Assembly: GCA_036373975.1 (NCBI GenBank)
Contig: DASUUR010000067.1
Span: 1 to 7,160 of the forward strand
DNA: 7,160 bases
From: DASUUR01 sp036373975
GTDB taxonomy: Bacteria > Patescibacteriota > Saccharimonadia > Saccharimonadales > Saccharimonadaceae
Reading direction: 5' to 3'
In this document: one piece after another, positions 4,718-7,160 of the stretch
How the letters are laid out: each line of letters begins with the position of its first letter
Numbering within the stretch: the first letter of the stretch is position 1
Notes under the pieces: generated by a model
Told to the model about the DNA's origin: nothing
Databases searched by the model: none
The model's input: only the letters and a program-made list of their open reading frames with translations
Made by a program: the position numbers and the translations under genes

Positions 4718-5176
4718 ATGGCCATTGAGATCATAAGCGTCGGCAAGCAGCACGATGCAGCGCTGAAAGACGCCATAGGACGCTATGAGAGGCGCTTACA
4801 GAAGCCGTTTGTATGTCACTGGACTCTTTTACCACCCTCGCCCCGCCAGGCTACTGCAGCGTGCAAAGAAGAGTCGGAGCGCATCCTTTCGCGCATACGC
4901 CCCGATACGTTTGTTGTGCTACTTGATGAACGGGGTGAAAATATCACCTCGCCTGCCCTTGCCGCCAAACTCAATAGTGCGATGCAGCAAAGGAAAGATG
5001 TAGTCTGTGTTATAGGCGGGGCGTATGGGGTGTCACAGGCAGTGGTTGCAAGGGCTAATTTTGTCTGGTCACTCTCACGATTGGTGTTTCCACATCAGAT
5101 AGTGCGGTTACTGCTTGTTGAGCAGTTGTACCGGGCGCAATGTATCTCGCGCGGGCATTCGTACCATCACGAATAG
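4718..5176 (+). CDS. rlmH: 23S rRNA pseudouridine-1915 N3-methyltransferase RlmH
   Basis: RlmH is a small SPOUT-family enzyme that uses S-adenosylmethionine to methylate pseudouridine 1915 in helix 69 of 23S rRNA on assembled ribosomes, acting as a homodimer. The 152-residue length matches the family. Visible hallmarks are LLDERG (68-73), the cofactor-binding glycine loop IGGAYG (99-104), the block SLSRLVFPHQIVRLLLVEQLYRA (118-140 region) that forms the trefoil knot, and the C-terminal GHSYHHE, equivalent to the usual NHPYH/GEAYH ending. The ATG lies two bases after the HIT stop codon with no clear Shine-Dalgarno sequence, so translation is likely coupled to the upstream gene. Its position after a tRNA gene and near valS suits a translation-related cluster. 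Confidence 0.95.
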   Translation: MAIEIISVGKQHDAALKDAIGRYERRLQKPFVCHWTLLPPSPRQATAACKEESERILSRIRPDTFVVLLDERGENITSPALAAKLNSAMQQRKDVVCVIGGAYGVSQAVVARANFVWSLSRLVFPHQIVRLLLVEQLYRAQCISRGHSYHHE

Positions 5177-5221
5177 CAGCTACAATTAAGAAGTCAGGCG
5201 CTACGAGAGACGGGATGAAAG

Positions 5222-5536
5222 ATGACTGAGTCGGCCCCGCTTTATAGTCGCGGAATGATCGGGTCACGCCTCAAGGCTGCCCTAGGGAGTGCGTCTTTTG
5301 CAAAACCATTTCAGATCTATCTGATGGATCATGCCCCACAAGAGGCCACGTCTGAACAGCTACTGCAGCTTGTCGAAGCATGTCGCGCGGATTTTGCCCA
5401 GAAGTACACGAGCTCAGGTGAGTACATGCTGAAGAAGACCACAGTAAGTGCCATTCTGTATGCGCTCATGCCGCCCTGCTCAGTATTGAACGAGGCTCAA
5501 GATCTCAACGAAGGCGCTTTCGACGGCCAGAACTAG
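5222..5536 (+). CDS. Hypothetical 104-residue protein
   Basis: This small protein reads MTESAPLYSRGMIGSRLKAA at its N-terminus. It appears soluble and mostly helical: a helix around residues 44-60 (SEQLLQLVEACRADFAQ), a lysine-containing turn (YMLKKTTVS) and a hydrophobic stretch (AILYALMPP) that is too short to be a secure membrane helix. There is no signal peptide. The start is tentative: only a weak purine-rich tract (GGGAT) lies about ten bases upstream, and ATG 5255 is possible. It begins 45 bases after rlmH on the same strand and is probably the last gene of that operon; a TACAAT at 5181-5186 could be an internal promoter but lacks a -35 box. It ends just before a strong hairpin. I do not recognise it. 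Confidence 0.65.
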   Translation: MTESAPLYSRGMIGSRLKAALGSASFAKPFQIYLMDHAPQEATSEQLLQLVEACRADFAQKYTSSGEYMLKKTTVSAILYALMPPCSVLNEAQDLNEGAFDGQN

Positions 5537-5537
5537 C

Positions 5538-5570
5538 AGACTGGGCTGCAGGAAGACTGCAGCCCAGTCT
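5538..5570 (+). terminator. Perfect 14-bp GC-rich hairpin, probable transcript end
   Basis: Positions 5538-5551 and 5557-5570 are exact reverse complements around a GAAGA loop, starting one base after the stop codon. No T tract follows (ATAACCAACACC), so it is either an atypical terminator or an mRNA-stabilising 3' structure. Confidence 0.6.
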
Positions 5571-5585
5571 ATAACCAACACCATA

Positions 5586-5614
5586 TTGACAACCGGTAAA
5601 GCTTATGCTAAGGT
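5586..5614 (+). promoter_or_regulatory. Promoter for the secreted-protein gene
   Basis: A perfect TTGACA (5586-5591) is followed after 17 bases by TAAGGT (5609-5614) with TGC just before it, an extended -10 arrangement. Transcription would start near 5621, giving a 20-base leader with no Shine-Dalgarno sequence. A TATAAC at 5622-5627 is an alternative -10 box. Confidence 0.55.
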
Positions 5615-5640
5615 TATTTTGTATAACTACAAAAACAAAC

Positions 5641-6018
5641 ATGAAAAAATCTATCTCTTACTACCTCACCGCCCTCCTTAGCCTCAGTATGAGCCTGGGG
5701 GTTGTATGTAGCGGAGCTCACTCTAAAGATGTGCTGATGTACGCAAGCACGCCAAACCGGGCGCTGCTTGAAGCCTTTCGCAAGCAGGTTGCCGATGATG
5801 CGTCGCAGCTGCAAACCAATACAAAGGTCAGTGCTGAGTTACATAATCACATTGAAAAGCAAACCTTGAAAACCATGGTAAAAACCGTCAGTGACCAAGC
5901 CCCTCAGGCAGACATGCGTTCGCTCAAACGAGTAAAACCGGTGGTTGTAAAGGTACGTAAACCACGCAGGCTTGCCGGCCTTGCTTCCCTTCTGCACTTA
6001 TTTGCGCACGCCCACTAA
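5641..6018 (+). CDS. Small secreted basic protein, unknown function
   Basis: From ATG 5641 the protein has 125 residues and starts with a clear Sec signal peptide: basic MKK, a hydrophobic core (about 6-23, LTALLSLSMSLGVV) and a likely cleavage after AHS (28). The cysteine at 23 does not sit in a proper lipobox. The mature part has a helical section with many Q, K and H residues (about 38-85), then a strongly basic strand-like segment (LKRVKPVVVKVRKPRR, 95-110) and a short hydrophobic, histidine-containing tail (LAGLASLLHLFAHAH). The in-frame ATG 5605 is rejected because it overlaps the predicted -10 box. No Shine-Dalgarno sequence is present. Its stop codon overlaps that of valS on the other strand. 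The basic segment and amphipathic tail could bind an envelope or host surface; that is speculation. Confidence 0.7.
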   Translation: MKKSISYYLTALLSLSMSLGVVCSGAHSKDVLMYASTPNRALLEAFRKQVADDASQLQTNTKVSAELHNHIEKQTLKTMVKTVSDQAPQADMRSLKRVKPVVVKVRKPRRLAGLASLLHLFAHAH

Positions 6019-7160
6019 AGCACAGATAGCTCATGTTCGAGCCGCTCCAGCAGGCTTTGTTGCTCGGCGAGCTGCTGACGAGTTTCTGCCACGATTTTCT
6101 CTGGGGCGTTTTTCACATAGCCTTCGTTTGCTAAGCGACCTTGGAGGTTGTTTATAAACGTACGGGTTTCAGCGATGCGTAACTCTAGCTTTGTTTGGTG
6201 CTCATAGAGCGTCTCTTCGTCGATCTTCAACCAGGCCTCACGGTTTGGGACGGCAAGCCGCAAACCTTGCGGTTTTTCAATATGCTCCACAGCAGCCAGC
6301 TTGGCTAAGTGCGCGATCAAGGCCGTATTATCGGCTATTAAGGCATCATTTTCGTATAGCAACGTCTGACGGCCACCGGGTAGCTCGCTAGCCACAAAGC
6401 GAGCTTCGGCAACGAGTTTTTGTAGCTGTGTAAATTCCCCCGCGGCAATAGCGTCGAACTTCTCCTGCTCAGGCCAGCGCGCGTTAATCAATAGGGCTTC
6501 TTCCCAAGCTAATGTTTCCCAAATTGTCTCTGTTACAAACGGCGCAAACGGATGAGCAAGCTTTAAGCTGGTTTCGAGAACCCATGCAAGCATGTCGGGA
6601 TTATCTTGCTTCTTGCTAGCTTCAATATACCAGTCGGCAACAGCATCCCAGATGGTGTGGTACACCACTTCTGCAGCCTCCGCAAAGCGATGATCCGCAA
6701 GGTGCTGAGCGATCTCATCGGCGGCTTGATTGAGCTGTTGGACCACCCAGTGGTCGGCAATAGTTTGGGGGTTCGCGCCGCGACTTTGGTAAGCATCCCC
6801 TACCTTATCTTCGATGTAGCGAGCAATGTTCCACAGTTTATTACAGAAGTTGCGCCCAGCCACTACCTTGGCCATTGAGAAGGCTTGGTTTTGGCCGGCG
6901 CTACGTGCTGCGACAACACCCATGCGGAGAGCATCAGAGCCATATTCGGCAATTATTTCCATAGGGTTAATTACATTGCCTTTACTCTTGCTCATTTTTT
7001 GACCGTGTTCGTCGAGCACCATGCCATGCAGATAGACGTTTTTAAAGGGCACGGTGTCTGTGACGTATAGCCCAAGCATAATCATGCGGGCAGTCCAACG
7101 ATCTAAGAGGTCGTGACCAGTTTCCATCATTGTGTTGGGGTAAAACTTGCTTAACTCTCC
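6015..7160 (-). CDS. valS: Valyl-tRNA synthetase, C-terminal part (5' end outside window)
   Basis: Class I synthetase that charges tRNA-Val with valine in the cytoplasm. The frame is open from the right window edge to the stop at 6015, giving 381 residues. Seen in order: NTMMETGHDLLDRWTARMIM, the end of the catalytic Rossmann domain; LHGMVLDEHGQKMSKSKGN with the KMSKS ATP-binding loop at residues 55-59 of the fragment; GSDALRMGVV; the helical anticodon-binding domain (roughly 90-265, including HPFAPFVTETIWE); and the C-terminal coiled coil (about 315-381) with ENDALIADNTALI before it, the tRNA-binding arm typical of ValRS. The HIGH motif and editing domain lie outside. METGHDLLDRW replaces the more common VTGxDILFFW. 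The 3' end overlaps the convergent 5641 gene by four bases, leaving no room for a terminator between them. Confidence 0.95.
   Translation of the reverse strand, partial: GELSKFYPNTMMETGHDLLDRWTARMIMLGLYVTDTVPFKNVYLHGMVLDEHGQKMSKSKGNVINPMEIIAEYGSDALRMGVVAARSAGQNQAFSMAKVVAGRNFCNKLWNIARYIEDKVGDAYQSRGANPQTIADHWVVQQLNQAADEIAQHLADHRFAEAAEVVYHTIWDAVADWYIEASKKQDNPDMLAWVLETSLKLAHPFAPFVTETIWETLAWEEALLINARWPEQEKFDAIAAGEFTQLQKLVAEARFVASELPGGRQTLLYENDALIADNTALIAHLAKLAAVEHIEKPQGLRLAVPNREAWLKIDEETLYEHQTKLELRIAETRTFINNLQGRLANEGYVKNAPEKIVAETRQQLAEQQSLLERLEHELSVL

Overview
The window looks like chromosomal DNA of a small-genome bacterium, most plausibly Candidatus Saccharibacteria (TM7) or a close CPR relative. 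This rests on gene neighbourhood and style: several lineage-type short membrane and secreted proteins without known function, two genes that appear to be leaderless, tRNA genes with encoded CCA tails, and normal use of UGA as a stop. It is an inference, not a proof; a database search with the ValRS or RlmH protein would settle it.

Layout. 1-644 (minus): a GC-rich gene that runs off the left edge, driven by a perfect-consensus sigma70 promoter (718-746) in an AT-rich intergenic region. 814-1386 (plus): a two-helix membrane protein that appears leaderless. 1525-1601: tRNA-Arg(GCG), followed directly by a long perfect terminator hairpin. 1676-2146 (plus): a basic protein with a possible ribbon-helix-helix-like C-terminal half, followed by a GC-rich terminator. 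2338-3153 (minus): a glycine-turn beta-solenoid protein resembling DUF2807. 3254-4162 (minus): a four-helix membrane protein with a large external loop, also apparently leaderless. 4227-4316: tRNA-Ser(CGA), whose last base begins the Shine-Dalgarno sequence of the HIT-family gene 4326-4715. 4718-5176: rlmH. 5222-5536: an unrecognised 104-residue protein, ended by a 14-bp perfect hairpin. 5641-6018: a small secreted basic protein. 6015-7160 (minus): the 3' part of valS, overlapping it tail to tail.

How they fit together. The recognisable functions are translation: two tRNAs, valyl-tRNA synthetase, the RlmH ribosomal RNA methyltransferase, and a HIT nucleotide hydrolase. The plus-strand run tRNA-Ser, HIT, rlmH and probably the 5222 gene looks like one operon. 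The remaining genes are envelope or unknown proteins. The clearest outlier is the left-edge gene: almost every codon ends in G or C, unlike everything else here, which suggests acquisition from a high-GC donor such as an actinobacterial host or its phage, or else an assembly join.

I found no CRISPR array, transposase, or complete mobile element. No gene-free stretch exceeds 300 bases; the longest gaps (645-813, 1387-1524, 2147-2337) hold promoters, hairpins and terminators, listed separately.
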